Shown: one piece after another, positions 12,101-24,013 of the stretch
How positions within the stretch are numbered: position 1 is the first letter of the stretch
How the letters are laid out: each line of letters opens with the position of its first letter
Assembly (NCBI GenBank): GCA_948474755.1
Contig: CAOLHI010000414.1
Span: forward strand, 124,001-188,000
Length of the DNA: 64,000 nt
Direction of reading: 5' to 3'
Origin: Ctenosaura bakeri
Lineage: Eukaryota > Chordata > Lepidosauria > Squamata > Iguanidae
Made by a program: the position numbers and the translations under genes
Notes under the pieces: generated by a model
The model's input: only the letters and a program-made list of their open reading frames with translations
What the model was told of the DNA's origin: nothing
Databases searched by the model: none

Positions 12101-12429
12101 AGTTTTCCCTACTTGTAGATACTTGCGGGGGAATGCTAATTACTTTTCCCATCCATTATCACTGAAACATCATTAAATATAAAGACTCTTACAAGCACAG
12201 TGTGTATTTAGAAGTGCCCTGCATGTGTTCAGTGGAGCTTATTCCCAGATAAGTATGTACTGAATAGATTGACAATATCCTTCCTTAAAGAAGTCAAATT
12301 TAGTAGGCTTCTGATTGCTAATGTCTTACAGGACTCAACTACACGTACAAAAGAGTCTTGGAGAACCCATTTGCCATATCATTTCAAAGGAGATTCACAC
12401 ACACCCCTCAAAAAACCTACCATTTTAAA

Positions 12430-12604
12430 TTATTTAAATCAGTTTTATAGTGTCTTTTTAACTTGTTAATTTTTTTCAAATGTTTTTAGCTTTCAAAAGT
12501 CATATTACTTTTACATTGTTCAAATTAGATTGGTTTTATTGTATGCTGCCCTGAGATTTTCAGCTAGACAGCTGGATATAAACATCTTCATAAATAAATA
12601 ATTT
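12430..12604 (+). mobile_element. L2-like LINE 3' tail
   Basis: T-rich 3' untranslated region containing GTATGCTGCCCTGAGATTTT and GGATATAAACATC, ending in ATAAATAAATAA. This is typical of squamate L2 termini. Confidence 0.6.
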
Positions 12605-12667
12605 GAGGAAAATTGAGCCCCTCCTGTTCCCCTTTTCTGGGGTCCATGTGGGCAACTCCTGAACTCA

Positions 12668-12869
12668 AGCCATTTTCACACTACACTGTTATAGTGCTAT
12701 TATTCCACTTTCACCATCCTGTGGAATTCTGGGGTTAGTAATTAATTGAGGCCCAAGAGCTCTCTGGCTGAGAATTCTAAAGGCCCCCTGCCAATCTACA
12801 AACCCCAGGATTCCACAAGATGTTGAAAATAGAATAATAGCACTATAACACTGTAGTGTGGAAATGGTC
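12668..12869. mobile_element. Palindromic MITE, GGCC-ended family, 202 bp
   Basis: The left end AGCCATTTTCACAC and right end GTGTGGAAATGGTC form the terminal inverted repeat, with one first-base change on each side. A TCA duplication lies at 12665-12667 and 12870-12872. The arms carry CTGTTATAGTGCTATT and CACTATAACACTGTAG. Confidence 0.85.
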
Positions 12870-12872
12870 TCA

Positions 12873-15415
12873 GATACTTGGGATGACTTTTGCTGAAACA
12901 GGCTTCCAGGCAAGTATTAACAATCACTCCCGCCAGAACTGAGAGTCCTCAGAGCAGCTGTCCAGTAACACTAAATGCTACTACTTTTACAGTTACTGAA
13001 TGACTGCCAGAAAGAGCTAGGAATTGGATCCATGAGTGACCAAGCAGTAATCATGAGTCCAGAGTCAAGGTCACAGAATGAAGCCATCACCCAGGGAAAG
13101 CCCAACCAGTAACAGGAAGTGCATGTAGTACTTCTTGGTTGGGGAAGCCAATAGCCTGGCTAAGTGGGCAGAATCACTTCAGAATTGAAGAACCACACAG
13201 AGCAGAAGCACAGAGATAAATAGGCTGCTGCTTTCAACCTCAGCAACTCTACCCATGATACTATTTCCATACACAAATGCTGTGTGTATGCCAATTATAC
13301 ATACTATTCAAAGCCTCATTTCTGTAGAGCTATATAAATTTCAGATTTTCATGTTTTAGTGCTAAAATTCTCGATTCTCTGCCAATGTTTAGCCTGTATC
13401 CATATGATTTCCATACATTTCTGCAAATACATACATATATATGTATGTGTGTGTGTGTGTGTGTAATTGTATATATATTGCAGCCTTCATCACAACCATG
13501 CACCGATATGGTAATACCACCATCGTTTTTGTTCAAGCGATCACCCACCTTCCTGCTGGGGTTGGAAAAACCCTGCCTGCCTCTGCAATTTTATAGATGT
13601 AAATGAATTAACATTTTTTAAAAGCCTGAAAGTTACAGCGCAGTATGTCCTGTTTCTTTTGACAGCCTACCCTGTCGACATAATTTCTAGTTATTATGGA
13701 GCTGAGTAAATTATTGATATGGTAGCATAAAGGGAGGAGAAAAGAGAAGCCTAGGATGGTCCTGGAGTCCTTTTGGCAGGATTTTCTTCTTGCTGTTTTT
13801 ATTTTCTATAAATGTTCGGGTTTCAGCATGACAGGTTTATTGAAGGAGGGCAGAGAATTATCATGGGGTGATGCTCTGTTCCAGATAAATTATGGAGTAC
13901 AAAAGAGGAAGAGGGTGGAAATAGCAGAAACCCCCACTCACCCTGGTTTGGAGTTTGAATCAATAAATGTGAAGCCCATGGGCAGAATTTTAATCCTCCA
14001 GGGGTGGCAGGGGACAGAACAGCTAAGGAAACTGGGGTGGAAGACAAGATGCTGTAACACTTAACTTCCATAGCTCAGTGGTGCTTTGGTATTTATGAAT
14101 TAGTAATTGTTTATGAAGCTGTAATGTTTATAACACTGACTCATTTCTCCCTTCTCCTTAGCTATGGCGGTATAAAACAGTAGTAATGTGGACTGAAGCA
14201 GTGACTCAGGACAGAACCAAATGGTTCTGAAGAATATCAGTCACTGATTTTGCTGACCATTTAAGGATACTAGCATGTTTCAATGCTCCAGTGTTTCATA
14301 TACATACATATGCATATACATATATCCCAACTACAGTAGACCTATTGAACCTGCAGGATTGATCTGTATGTTAATTCATCATTCAACAAGTGATTCATTT
14401 GGTCTGCTCTAGTGGGGACTAAACCAACCAACCAACAGGATTCACTAGGTAGATACAACTCTATCACTGCACCCTGTTAGTGACACATGAAAGCTTAAGT
14501 CCAGCTTATGCCAGCATACCTTATATTTTGGTCATTGTAGAATTTGATATTCTTTGCCAATGACCAAAGTCATCCCAACCTGGATTCAGGGTTTTGCTGC
14601 AATCACCCCTTGAATAAGAATTCTGTGGCTAGTGGAGAGTTGGAAGTTCACAAAAGCATCTGGCTATGCCCCATAGCTATGCCCCATAACCAGATGAAGA
14701 CTGCTGACATCATCTCCTGAGATCCCAGCAGATCCCAAAAGGAGATGTCATTGGTCCACATCTGGTTATAGGGAAGAGCCAGGAGCTTCTCCAATGCCCC
14801 CCATGCTCTTCATCAGCCATGGAATATCTGTTCAAGCGGGCTATCACAGCAAAACTGTGAGATCTGGGGATAGGAAGCAGGGACCCAAACCGGAGTTTCA
14901 CCTTCAGAACTCCTGTACTACTCTGGGTAAGGATGGAGCTCAGCCAAGGTATGAGGCAAAATCCTATCTGAGCAGTAGTGTAGTGGTAAATTTTGATGTG
15001 CAAGTGATCATCATGACAGTGATCATAACTGTGCATGCAAGGCGAGTCCCAAAAATGCAAGTCATAATACTCATCCATACCAACAAAACAGTTTTTTCAG
15101 TTTTCAGCTGCACCAGGAACCAATTATTTGTAAAACTAACGTGTCTTTAATTGCTTCTGCAATTTCAAGCCACCCTACAATAGTCTGCATTACAACTGGG
15201 GTATATGGTTGCTAAGAAAAACCATTTCTCCTCTCCCAGCCCTCAGACTGTGAGGATTTCAACTTAACTCCAAGGGAAACAGAAATCTGAGATGGGATGA
15301 CAGATGACATCATCATCTCTCACCTCAGTTAGTGTACAAGCTTGGAATCACAAGTGGGTCTCTTTTTGTTCCTATTCATGGATTATCTTTCATTTGAAGA
15401 TGTGTAAATGCTAGT
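12873..15415. other. No gene recognised; small repeats
   Basis: Contains a TA/TG microsatellite near 13429-13463 and a relic of a small palindromic family at about 14331-14450 (AGTAGACCTATTGAA against TCTGCTCTAGTGGGG). The remainder is unique-looking. About 13620-13730 has a balanced, non-repetitive look, but I cannot support a function. Confidence 0.4.
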
Positions 15416-15552
15416 AGGGATGGGCAACTTGTGGCCTTCCAGGTGTTCTTGGATGACAACTCTCATCATCCCTTATTGTTTGCTGTCCTAGCTATGACTG
15501 ATGGGAATAGCAGTCCAAAAACATTTTGAGGACCATACATTGCCTACCCCTA
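15416..15552. mobile_element. Short palindromic hAT-like MITE
   Basis: The left end AGTAGGGATGGGCAACTTG is answered by CATTGCCTACCCCTAA on the right. The inner arms read GACAACTCTCATCATCCC and GGGAATAGCAGTCC. Same family as 9017-9152. Confidence 0.6.
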
Positions 15553-15555
15553 AAT

Positions 15556-15561
15556 TATAAT

Positions 15562-15596
<35 letters not shown>

Positions 15597-15785
15597 TTTT
15601 TTAATGTATTTATATTTCCATATCTACTGTAAGATCTCAGAGCAGCATGCAGACAAAACAGCAATTTAAAACCATTTAGAACAATTTAAAGTAGTTCAGA
15701 ACAATTCAAAACATTCCACAACATATAAGCATTTTAAAATGTAAAACAATTTAAAACGATATACCTATACAGATGTAAACAACCT
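15556..15785 (-). mobile_element. L2-like LINE 3' tail with expanded (TTTA)n
   Basis: On the minus strand the order is an untranslated region with repeated TTTAAAT and a CTGCTCTGAGATCTTAC block, ending in (AAAT)n. The tail has expanded into about 10 units at 15560-15599. Confidence 0.6.
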
Positions 15786-16075
15786 GTTCAAGCAAGAAAA
15801 CCCCATGGCTTTAGTGAAGGGTCATGCTTACCTTGCTGCCAAAAGGAAGTCAGCATTGGCACCAATTGGGCTTTTAGCAGAAGAGCACTCTACAACTGGT
15901 TGCCACAGCATGCAAGGATCTCTCCCATGCTCCCACATACACATGAGTCGAGTACATCCAGCAATCTAAAACATTAGCACCACTGGAAAGCACCTGTGTT
16001 GATCTGTGTCTCAGATCAGATCTATACTTGGAAAAAATACCACAGAACAGTTGCAAAAGTCAGTTCAAGGACTGT

Positions 16076-16200
16076 ATACAGTCCTCCCTCCGTATTTCTG
16101 GGTTTGACCTTCATGAATTTGATTATTCACGAGGCATGTGCTTGCCTTTGCCCTCATTCACCTTCTCTCACTCCCTTGCATTCCTCACCCCAAGCTTGCG
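16076..16200. mobile_element. Possible pogo/Tigger-like transposon, one end
   Basis: TACAGTCCTCCCTCCGTATT followed by a GATTATTCACGAGG block resembles the terminal repeat of Tigger-like elements. I found no matching right end. Confidence 0.35.
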
Positions 16201-17700
16201 AGGCTTGTGTTTAAAATGGATGTCGTTTTTTTTTTCCCTTTTGGGTGAGCAAAGCCCCTGCCACTGCTGGAGACGTGTCCTCTCTGCCAAATGGCTGCAC
16301 ATTCTGCTTTGTAATGGCCACTGATTGGTTAGGTGCTCTCTTTGTTCCCAGCCCTTCCTTCTGGGAGGAATCTCCTTTGTCAAGATGGTGACCTGAAGTA
16401 TCTAGAACACCATACTCAGCACTCCGCTCTTCCTGTCTGAGGGGAAAGTCCCAGTAAGCCCTCTACCTTGTCTTTTTTCTTCCCCATAAGAGCACCAGGG
16501 CCAGAAGCAAGTGAATGGGAGGGGGGAGCTCCAGACTCGACTCTGATTCCTCTTTTTATGTAATACTATAAATATTTAGAGGGAGTCCCCAGGAGCATTA
16601 GATGAAAGGCAATGCTTCAAAATAAATTAAATGAAAACTTAAAAGACTGGTGCATGATGTCACTCTCAGTCCAGTTCTGTATGTCATGCCCTCGTTACTC
16701 AGACTTTAGCAGATGCATCAGATGATGCAGCCACTGGTTGACTGATACCTGGGTCTAAGGTTTCCTTTTTCTTGTTTCATTCTAACCCAGGCCACATTTG
16801 TTTACTGACTTTTTGCTTGTAGATTCATCATTACTTCAGCATCTTTTAGGAAACCATTTTATACCAAATCATACAATTTGTTCAAGATTGGCCAGGATCT
16901 CAGGCAGAGGACTTTCATGCCTCCTGCTCTTTTAAAAAGGAGCTGCTAGGAATCAAATCCAGCACTTTTAAAAAAGGTGTTCTGCTGTCACTGAGGTATG
17001 GTTCTTCTTCCTACCCTCCACTACCCTTCTGGTTTCAGCTCTAATTTCATTTCCTGCTGGCTTTGTTTAATTGTACTATTTCCCTTGATGTCACCCACTG
17101 GTTCACCTTTGTTTTTTTCTGGGAGCAGGCCTTTGGCTCTTAGGATTTTTGGACTTTATTTATATTTATAGACTGTTTAGATCTGAAGATTTTCATGTGG
17201 CATATGTAACAATATAACATACAATATGCTATCCATGCAATGGAAAGTAAGTTGAACTACACAGTGAAAGCTTGAACAAAGGAACAAAAGTAAGTTGTCA
17301 ACATGTATCTAACAATTAAAAGTTGTTGGAGCATGTTGAATTTCAGAGAAAAGACTGTCCCACATGGGGGGGGGCACCACACTAAATGCTCTGCTATGAA
17401 GACCTGTGGAGCAGTGGAACACAACTCAAAACAATGTGGCATCACCATAGGACTTCTCCTGATGGCTTTTGGGAGTGAATGCATGTATAAAGTAGAAGAA
17501 GGTACATATGTTGTGAAAGCCACTGCTCTGTTTGGTATACCTTTACCAGTCTATGTCAAAAATTCATGAATTAATAAAGCAGACATGTTACATCAAGAAA
17601 GTATATCTTTGACATTATGGGAGCCGAATTAGCAGAATGCTCATAATAATAGTTCCCATTTCTAAGTTATCATTTCTAAGTCAAAAGGAACTATAAGGTC
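16201..17700. other. No gene recognised
   Basis: Unique-looking DNA. About 17145-17225 has a weak L2-like 3' tail on the minus strand. An 88-codon frame occurs on each strand at 17257-17569, with no domain. Confidence 0.4.
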
Positions 17701-17701
17701 C

Positions 17702-17990
17702 AGTAGGGCAGCTTTTCACAACCTGATGTCCACCCAATGTGTTGTTGCTGTTGTTGTTGTTGTTGTTGTTGTTGTTGTGTGCCTCCAAGTAGTGTGCAAT
17801 GTATGATGACCCTGAAGTGACTCTATCATGGGGTTTTCTTAGGTCACCTGGTGGATTGCCATGGCTGAGTGGAAATTCAAACTCTGGTCTCCCAGTGACC
17901 TAGTCACCACTCAAACCACTACACCATGCTAGTGTTGGCCTACAACTCTCATAATCCTTGGCCAAGATGGCCACTGTAAAGCAGCTGAAT
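17702..17990. mobile_element. Short hAT-like repeat split by a Sauria-type SINE
   Basis: 17702-17740 and 17935-17990 read as the two sides of one older repeat (GGCAGCTTTTCACAACCTGATGT-type left side; CCTACAACTCTCATAATCC right side). The SINE at 17741-17934 lies between them. A GTGTTG string occurs on both sides of the SINE, consistent with a short target duplication. Confidence 0.5.
17741..17934 (-). mobile_element. Sauria-type SINE with expanded (GTT)n tail
   Basis: Minus-strand SINE with tRNA-like head (complement of CAAACCACTACACCATGC), a body with GGTCTCCCAGTGACC, and a tail grown to about 12 GTT units at 17741-17778. Decayed. Confidence 0.75.
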
Positions 17991-18969
17991 TCCTGCTGCC
18001 TGAGACTAGAAGATGCTATTATAGTACATCTATACTGGCTGAAGATTACAGAAGCTGCTGTTTGATTGAGAGCCTGGGAAATTACTTTCAAGATAAAGAG
18101 ATATAATGATTTGCTGAAGACACTCACCACTGACCATTGGTAGCATGATGCTCTAGATTCCAAAAAAATTCTTCCAGTCTCTATGAATGAATTAAGCACA
18201 TCATGCTTCTCCTTCACCTTAACAATAATTTTCCAAGCTCTGGTCCAATTAATCTGGAAGGGAGCTGGTGAACACTGAGCCTTCAAGACATTAAGACATG
18301 CTTCTCCCTATAGCACACTTGTTTCAGCAGGAAGTAAAGGAAAAAAAGGCACTTCTCCCCTAGAATACTTTCTTGAAACATTGCTTTCCCCAGTATAGCA
18401 GAAAATCGTCAGCCTTGTATTCTTGTGTTTTTCCTCTGTGTTGGTAGAAGACTATAACAGACTCAAGCCAATGATTGAAGAAGGCACATATCGTTCTCTC
18501 ATCTGATAGTTGCACCTAAGAAACTGTTTCTGCAGAGATCTTCACTTGAGTTCTGCATTCATACTTCAGCTTAGAGTCACAGACATTTTATTCAAGCCAT
18601 TTAAACCCGTAGAAGTGTTCATGGGTTTACCACAGGAGGTGAGGTGGTCAAGCTGGGCATGAGAATAGCCTCTGCTACAGAGGAAAGCTCAGCATGCAGT
18701 GCCTCCTGCAGGAGTCCAAAACCTTGACTGCTAGGAAAAGGGAATGAACAACAGCAGGCTCCATTCAATTGCTTTTCCTCTGCTTTGTTTACCCTTCTGA
18801 AACAGCCAATATTGACATGGCATATGAAGCTGATATACACAGCCTTGCTGGATCAGAGAAAAAAAAATTCAGCACCTTGGACAGCATCCCTGCATCTTTA
18901 CACACTTTAATCTACTAGATTGCTGAAAGCCTAAACCAATCCCACAGCCTGGCACATGCATACATATTT

Positions 18970-18972
<3 letters not shown>
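17991..18972. other. No gene recognised
   Basis: Unique-looking DNA. The 128-codon minus-strand frame at 17900-18286 overlaps the SINE and has no domain. Confidence 0.45.

Positions 18973-19012
<40 letters not shown>
18973..19012. repeat. Microsatellite (AT)20
   Basis: Forty bases of uninterrupted AT. Confidence 0.95.
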
Positions 19013-19014
<2 letters not shown>

Positions 19015-19276
19015 ACCTATCCAACCACATGCCCTGTCCTAAGAAGAGAATGCCCTGGACATTCGTTTCTGACCATGTTTGTTTAGGATTGCTGCAGGTA
19101 TTTAAATTATAGTCTGTATATCCTTTTTCCTCCTGCTTTGCATGAGATGAGCTAGTAAGCTCACTAAATCCTGTGCTATATGCAAGTAGAAATTTATTTC
19201 ATATCACTTGTCAGCATAATTCTCTCTTTTTTGGGATTATTACTAGTGTATATAAGCCATACTGTTCATGTTTGGC

Positions 19277-19320
19277 CTCTTTCTTTCTTTCTTTCTTCCT
19301 TTCTTTCTCTCTCTTTTTTG
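19277..19320. repeat. Pyrimidine microsatellite (CTTT)n
   Basis: CTTT units with interruptions, followed by CTCTCT and a T run. Confidence 0.85.
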
Positions 19321-19529
19321 CAGTTATTGTGTTGCTATTCTGCTATTGTATTATTTATTTGTAACAGCTCTGTTTGCAAAATATTTGTTCTTGTGGAAGT
19401 ATAGGGGAGGTTCTCATATCTCTGGGATGAAGGCTTGTCCCAAGAATTATTCTGTGTGTGTTCACTGCAATCTGAAGAAGATCTTGGAGTCAAAATGGAA
19501 GTTATCAAGAAGTCTGTCTATGACTGTTG

Positions 19530-19757
19530 TTAGCTGCTGCCATTGTGTGTGACGTGTACCTTCAAGTCATTTCTGATTCATGGTGATCCTGCAGGGTTTT
19601 CTTGGCAAGATTTGCTCAGAAGGCTTTGCCTTCCTCTGAGGCTGAGAGAATGTGAGCTGCCTGATGTCACCCAATGGGTTTCCATGACAGAGTGGAGATT
19701 TGAACCCTGGTCTCCAGAATCATAGTTGAATGCTCAAACCACTACACCATGCTGACT
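19530..19757 (-). mobile_element. Sauria-type SINE
   Basis: Minus-strand copy, nearly full length. On the plus strand it shows GTACCTTCAAGTCATTTCTG (tail), GGGTTTTCTTGGCAAGATTT, CTTCCTCTGAGGCTGAGAGA, CACCCAATGGGTTTCCATG and CAAACCACTACACCATGC (head). Confidence 0.8.
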
Positions 19758-20130
19758 CTCAGCTGTTACCATTTTTTTAAAATGTTGTTACATATCACAT
19801 TCTTTGATCATTTATGTTTTATGGTTATCATTGTTGTTTTTTGTAGATATGCCTTTTATTCTGATTTTGACATTTTCTTCTTTCATCTTTATCCCTGTTA
19901 CTTGGCATATCAGATTTTTGTGGTTCTAGTTCAGTTTTCTAAATATATTGCTTTGAATGTAATGTATTTACACACCTACCATCCCTTTTTTTTTTGGGCA
20001 TCTTTGATATATGGTAACTCTTTAGAAAAACCTGCCTTTCTTCTTGTTTTTTTCCCCCCACTACGATCAGACACCAAGAAGACAGTGCTCTGGATATTTG
20101 CTGCTGACCTATTGATATTCTTTTGAACAA

Positions 20131-20782
20131 CATGATTGGGAAAAGTTTTTTTTTTATTATTATTAAAAATAAATTTTATTAAACATACAATTTGTCCAAA
20201 ACACAATCAACAACATATACATAAAAATACAAAATCAAATACATACACATATGCATCTATCACACTTCTATGTATCCTATCTACAACCATATCTACCTTA
20301 CATACATCACCATACACAACACAACATAATAACAATACATATACATACTCATTCCTTACTTCTTTTCTTAAATAATCTAAATGGAGATACAATTTCATTT
20401 TTCTGCATCTCCTTTACTAACTAACAATACTTCCGGTCATTATCTTCCATACAAACCCATTCTTCTTCCACCATACAATCCCGAACTTCTTTTTTCTATA
20501 CCATTGAGTGCAACTTTTCTCTTCTTGTTCTCCTGCTCATTTTATTCTTATTTTTACAGTTACTGACTTATCTATGTTCTACTCTGCTTATACTCTTAAC
20601 TATTATTCTTATCCTATTACCTACTTACTCTGATTCCTAATCAATCCTATTACACTATTCCCTTTATTACGTCAAATTCATATCTTTTCATTAAATCACT
20701 TTAATCATACATACCTATTAATGCACTTTTACCCCACCTCTCTTCCCAAACTTCTCTTAATATTTCATGATTGGGAAAAGTT
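20131..20782 (-). mobile_element. 5'-truncated L1-like retrotransposon with 17-bp target duplication
   Basis: CATGATTGGGAAAAGTT occurs perfectly at 20131-20147 and 20766-20782. The insert at 20148-20765 starts with a T run followed by ATT repeats, which is a poly(A) tail on the minus strand, and contains AATAAATTTTATTAAA. The rest is pyrimidine- and A-rich, as expected of the antisense of a purine-rich 3' untranslated region. A long perfect duplication plus an A tail is the mark of L1-type target-primed insertion and implies a fairly young event. The assignment to L1 rather than another A-tailed LINE is inference. Confidence 0.75.
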
Positions 20783-22515
20783 ATTGAGGAAGTAGATATA
20801 AGGAGCAAGTAAGATCTTTTAGAATCTTTTGAAGTATAAGAAGCAAAATAAAAGAAGGCAATATCCACTGCTTTCCTGGACCCAGTGGCGGATATATGGA
20901 AAGATACAAGGCTGCTACAAGGCTGCTTGAGCATCTTAATGAATCAAAAACCATGTCAAAAATTGAGAGGGGATACAGTTGTAATTGGGTCCAATCAATT
21001 CTGATGAATACTTCAAGTGAATAGAGATATTCTTATATTTTTATTAAGTGGAGAGCTGGTCATTTGTCTCCTCCCTGACCTACTGAAGAAATATAAGGGC
21101 TAGAAAATGATAGAATCACTAGGAGGTTAATAGACTCTCATATCACGTTTACATCAGAGATGGAAAACTTCTAGAGATCCAGAGGCCACCTCTGCCTACC
21201 CCTCAAATCTTGGACATCCATGTCCCTTCAACTCCCTGTGTCCCTCCCCAAATCAACGTTGCTGGTTTTTTTTTTTTTAAAAGACAAACCCCTTTTGTCT
21301 TCAAAGAAAAAACTCACAATTTCTTGCTTATGAGTGATCAATGGACTGTACTCACTCTATATTTATGAAAGTGAAAATAAAGGTGACAGTGGTAGTACTT
21401 TTGGCTTAATTTCAACAGAGTTCAAAAGGTATCAGCATTTTTCAATGGTGTTTGAGAATCAGAATACAGCATGAACTGTGTGTTTGACTTTCAGTGAATG
21501 ACGGAACACAACAAGAGGCATAATACCTTTTATGGAGTCATACCATTTTGGTGACAATAATCAGAAGATACGCTCCCTGAAATGTAGGGTTGCATCCATG
21601 ATTTTTGAGATCATAACCCAGACTAATGAACTTGTAACTTTTGAGATTCATGTTTATGATTGTTAATGACTGTGTGGAACTCCAAAAATCTTTCTCTTCA
21701 GCCAGGCAATATCCCAAGGTGTTGCAGATTGGGGCCTTAGGAAATCACGTTCTGCCAGTCATGGGACATATTGAGACAAACAGCTGTGATAGGACCCTGA
21801 GGGGTCTCTCCAACCACCTGTCTCAATGTGTCCTGCAACTGGAAGAATGCTGCAGTTGTTATTTTCCAGTTCCCCACTCTGCAGTACTTCAAGAAACCCT
21901 TCAGTTGGGGTTCTGCCTAGCTTAAAAGGTAGGTTTTGGGATGGATTGGCATTGCCAAAAGCAGCTACAATGATGGAGTTCTGTTCTTGTAACCTATGTC
22001 TGGTAATGCAATATCTCAGTCACGGTTTGCAATTTCCTATACCCTTATGGCAGGATTTGCATTCATTTTCAAGTGCACACAGGCTTCATAATGCTTTCTG
22101 GGAGATGAAGAGATGCCCTAATATGCCTTCTTGCTAAACAGTGACACCCAACATGAGGTCCCAGAATCTGTGACTAATAGCCATGCTGGCTGTGGCTTCT
22201 GAGCTGGAGGCCAACAACAATTGGAGATGTGAGGTTGAGAAATATTGTTCTTATGGTGGATAATGATACCATTAAAAACATTTAATCATCAGGTTAGGAC
22301 ATTCTTTATTTGTCTTCTGTAGACATCTGAAACTTATTTTATTGTTTCTGTCTGCAGTTTTATGAGAATTTTGCCTCACATTTTTATGTTGTATGAAAGA
22401 TGACAATATGTCACTTTTATTATACTGCACTTTTATTTCTGTATACTCTCCTAGAATCCATTAGAATGATGGGAAGTCTAGACATTTTAAAAAGAAATCA
22501 GGAACTGTACAGTTT
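20783..22515. other. No gene recognised
   Basis: Unique-looking DNA with short frames only. No repeat that I could name. Confidence 0.45.
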
Positions 22516-22516
22516 T

Positions 22517-22759
22517 AGAAGCCAAGATGAGTAAGGTAAGATTGGACATGTCATTTGAAGACATGACTCACTAGAAAAGACAATGAGTCAGGTAGAAGGC
22601 AGGGGGAAAACAGGAAGACCACATTGCAGATGGTTAGACTCCATCAAGGGAGCCACAGCCCTGAGTTTGCAAGACCTGAGCTGGACTGTTGATAAGAGGG
22701 TGACTTAAGTCTTAGTAAGTCTCTTATTCCCATAGGGTCACCCAAAAGTTAACAACAAA
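22517..22759 (+). mobile_element. BovB-like (RTE) LINE, 3' end
   Basis: The decayed coding tail contains ACAGGAAGACCACATTGCAG and GACTCCATCAAGGGAGCCAC, corresponding to the basic C-terminal tail of BovB ORF2. It then has CATAGGGTCACCCAAAAGTT and ends in AACAACAA. Its 3' end directly abuts the CR1 3' end at 22760. Confidence 0.7.
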
Positions 22760-23793
22760 TAGAATCATAGAATCATAGAGTTGGAAGAGACCACAGGGAC
22801 CATTCAGTCCAACCTCCTGCCATGCAGGAACACACATCAAAGCACTCCCAACAGATGACCATCCAGCCTCTGTTTAAAAACCTCTAAAGAAAGAGACTCC
22901 ACCACACTCCAAGGCCGCATATCCTACTGCTGGACAGCTCTGACCATCAGGAAGTTCTTCCTCAGGTTCAGGTGGAATCTCCTTTCCTGCAGCTTCAATC
23001 CATTGCTCCTTGTCCTAGTCTCTGAAGCAGGGGAAAACAAGCCCATTCCCTCCTCGATATGAGACATCCCTTCAAATATTTAAACATGGCTATCATGTCC
23101 CCTCTTAACCTTCTCTTCTGCAGACTAAACATACTCAGCTTCCTAAGACGCTCCCCATAGGGCATGGATTCCAGACCCTTCACTATTTTGGTCAGCCTCC
23201 TCTGGACATGCTCCAGCTTGTCAATATCCTTCTTGAATTGAGGTGCCCGGAACGGGACACAGTATTCCAAATGAGGTCTAACTAATGGAGAATAGAATGA
23301 CACCATTACCTCCCTTGATGTAGACACCATACTCCTATTGATGCAACCAAGAATCATGTTGGCTTTCTTAGCTGCTGCATCACACTGCTCGCTCATGCTC
23401 AGCTTGTGGTCTACCAAGACTCCTAGATCCCTTTCACACATACTGTTATCCAGCCACGTGTCACCCATCCTATATTTGTGCATTCCATTTTTTCTGCCTA
23501 AGTGCAGGACCTTACATTTCTCTCTGTTGAAATTCATTTTGTTAGCCTTGGCCCAGCTCTTCAATCTGTCAAGGTCATTTTGAATTTTGATTCTGTCCTC
23601 TGGCATATTAGCAACCCCTCCCAATTTGGTGTCATCTGCAAATTTGATCAGCATGCTCTCTGGTCCTTCATCCAAGTCACTGATGAAGATGTTGAATAGC
23701 CATGGGCCCAGGACAAAGCCCTGTGGCACCCCACTAGTCACTTCTCTCCAGGATGAAAAGCAGCCATTGGTGAGCACTCCTTGGGGTGAAATG
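22760..23793 (-). mobile_element. CR1 LINE, 3' third, 5' truncated
   Basis: The minus-strand element runs from about 23793 (truncated) to its 3' end at 22760, where GAATCATAGAATCATAGAG is the complement of the CR1 terminal 8-bp repeat. It encodes the C-terminal half of the reverse transcriptase (see 22995-23777). The last coding stretch and the untranslated region follow. Established for CR1: frequent 5' truncation and an ATTCTATG-type 3' repeat. Confidence 0.93.
22995..23777 (-). pseudogene. CR1 ORF2 reverse transcriptase fragment, 260 open codons
   Basis: The open frame covers the C-terminal half of the CR1 reverse transcriptase plus the downstream domain. SGVPQG lies at about residues 16-21, and the catalytic FADD box (FADDTKLGG, about residues 46-54; plus-strand 23628-23642 holds FADDT) is intact. 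Further motifs are [15 protein letters not shown] and the basic KLEHVQRR and LQKRRLRG segments. The first methionine is internal to the family protein, and the amino half (endonuclease and finger region) is absent. Near 23020 a frameshift leads to an early stop; the expected family continuation, starting TRTRSNG, appears in another frame and then meets a TAG. The copy cannot be autonomous. It is fairly well preserved for a fragment with so many CpG-type changes. Confidence 0.9.
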
Positions 23794-23901
23794 AAAATAA
23801 TAATTTATAATTTGTAATATTATATAATTATATTATAATTATATATTATATATAATAATTATATAATATAATTATAATATAATAATTATATAATAATTTT
23901 C
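23794..23901. repeat. AT-only low-complexity block
   Basis: Almost pure A/T with repeated TATAATTA and ATAATTAT words, lying directly at the truncated 5' side of the CR1 copy. Confidence 0.85.
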
Positions 23902-24013
23902 ATTTCTGCATTGCATTCAATCATCACGTATGTGCCCCCGCAATTCAACATATGCCTTATGACACCTTTGATGGCAAAAATATACTTAATGCCTGTGAGG
24001 ATACCAGATTTTC

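Noticed and set aside
14710..15150. Overlapping 122- and 118-codon frames as exons
   Set aside because: No domain or family motif on either strand, and no splice or promoter context.
17741..17778. (GTT)n as an independent microsatellite
   Set aside because: It is the expanded tail of a minus-strand Sauria-type SINE.
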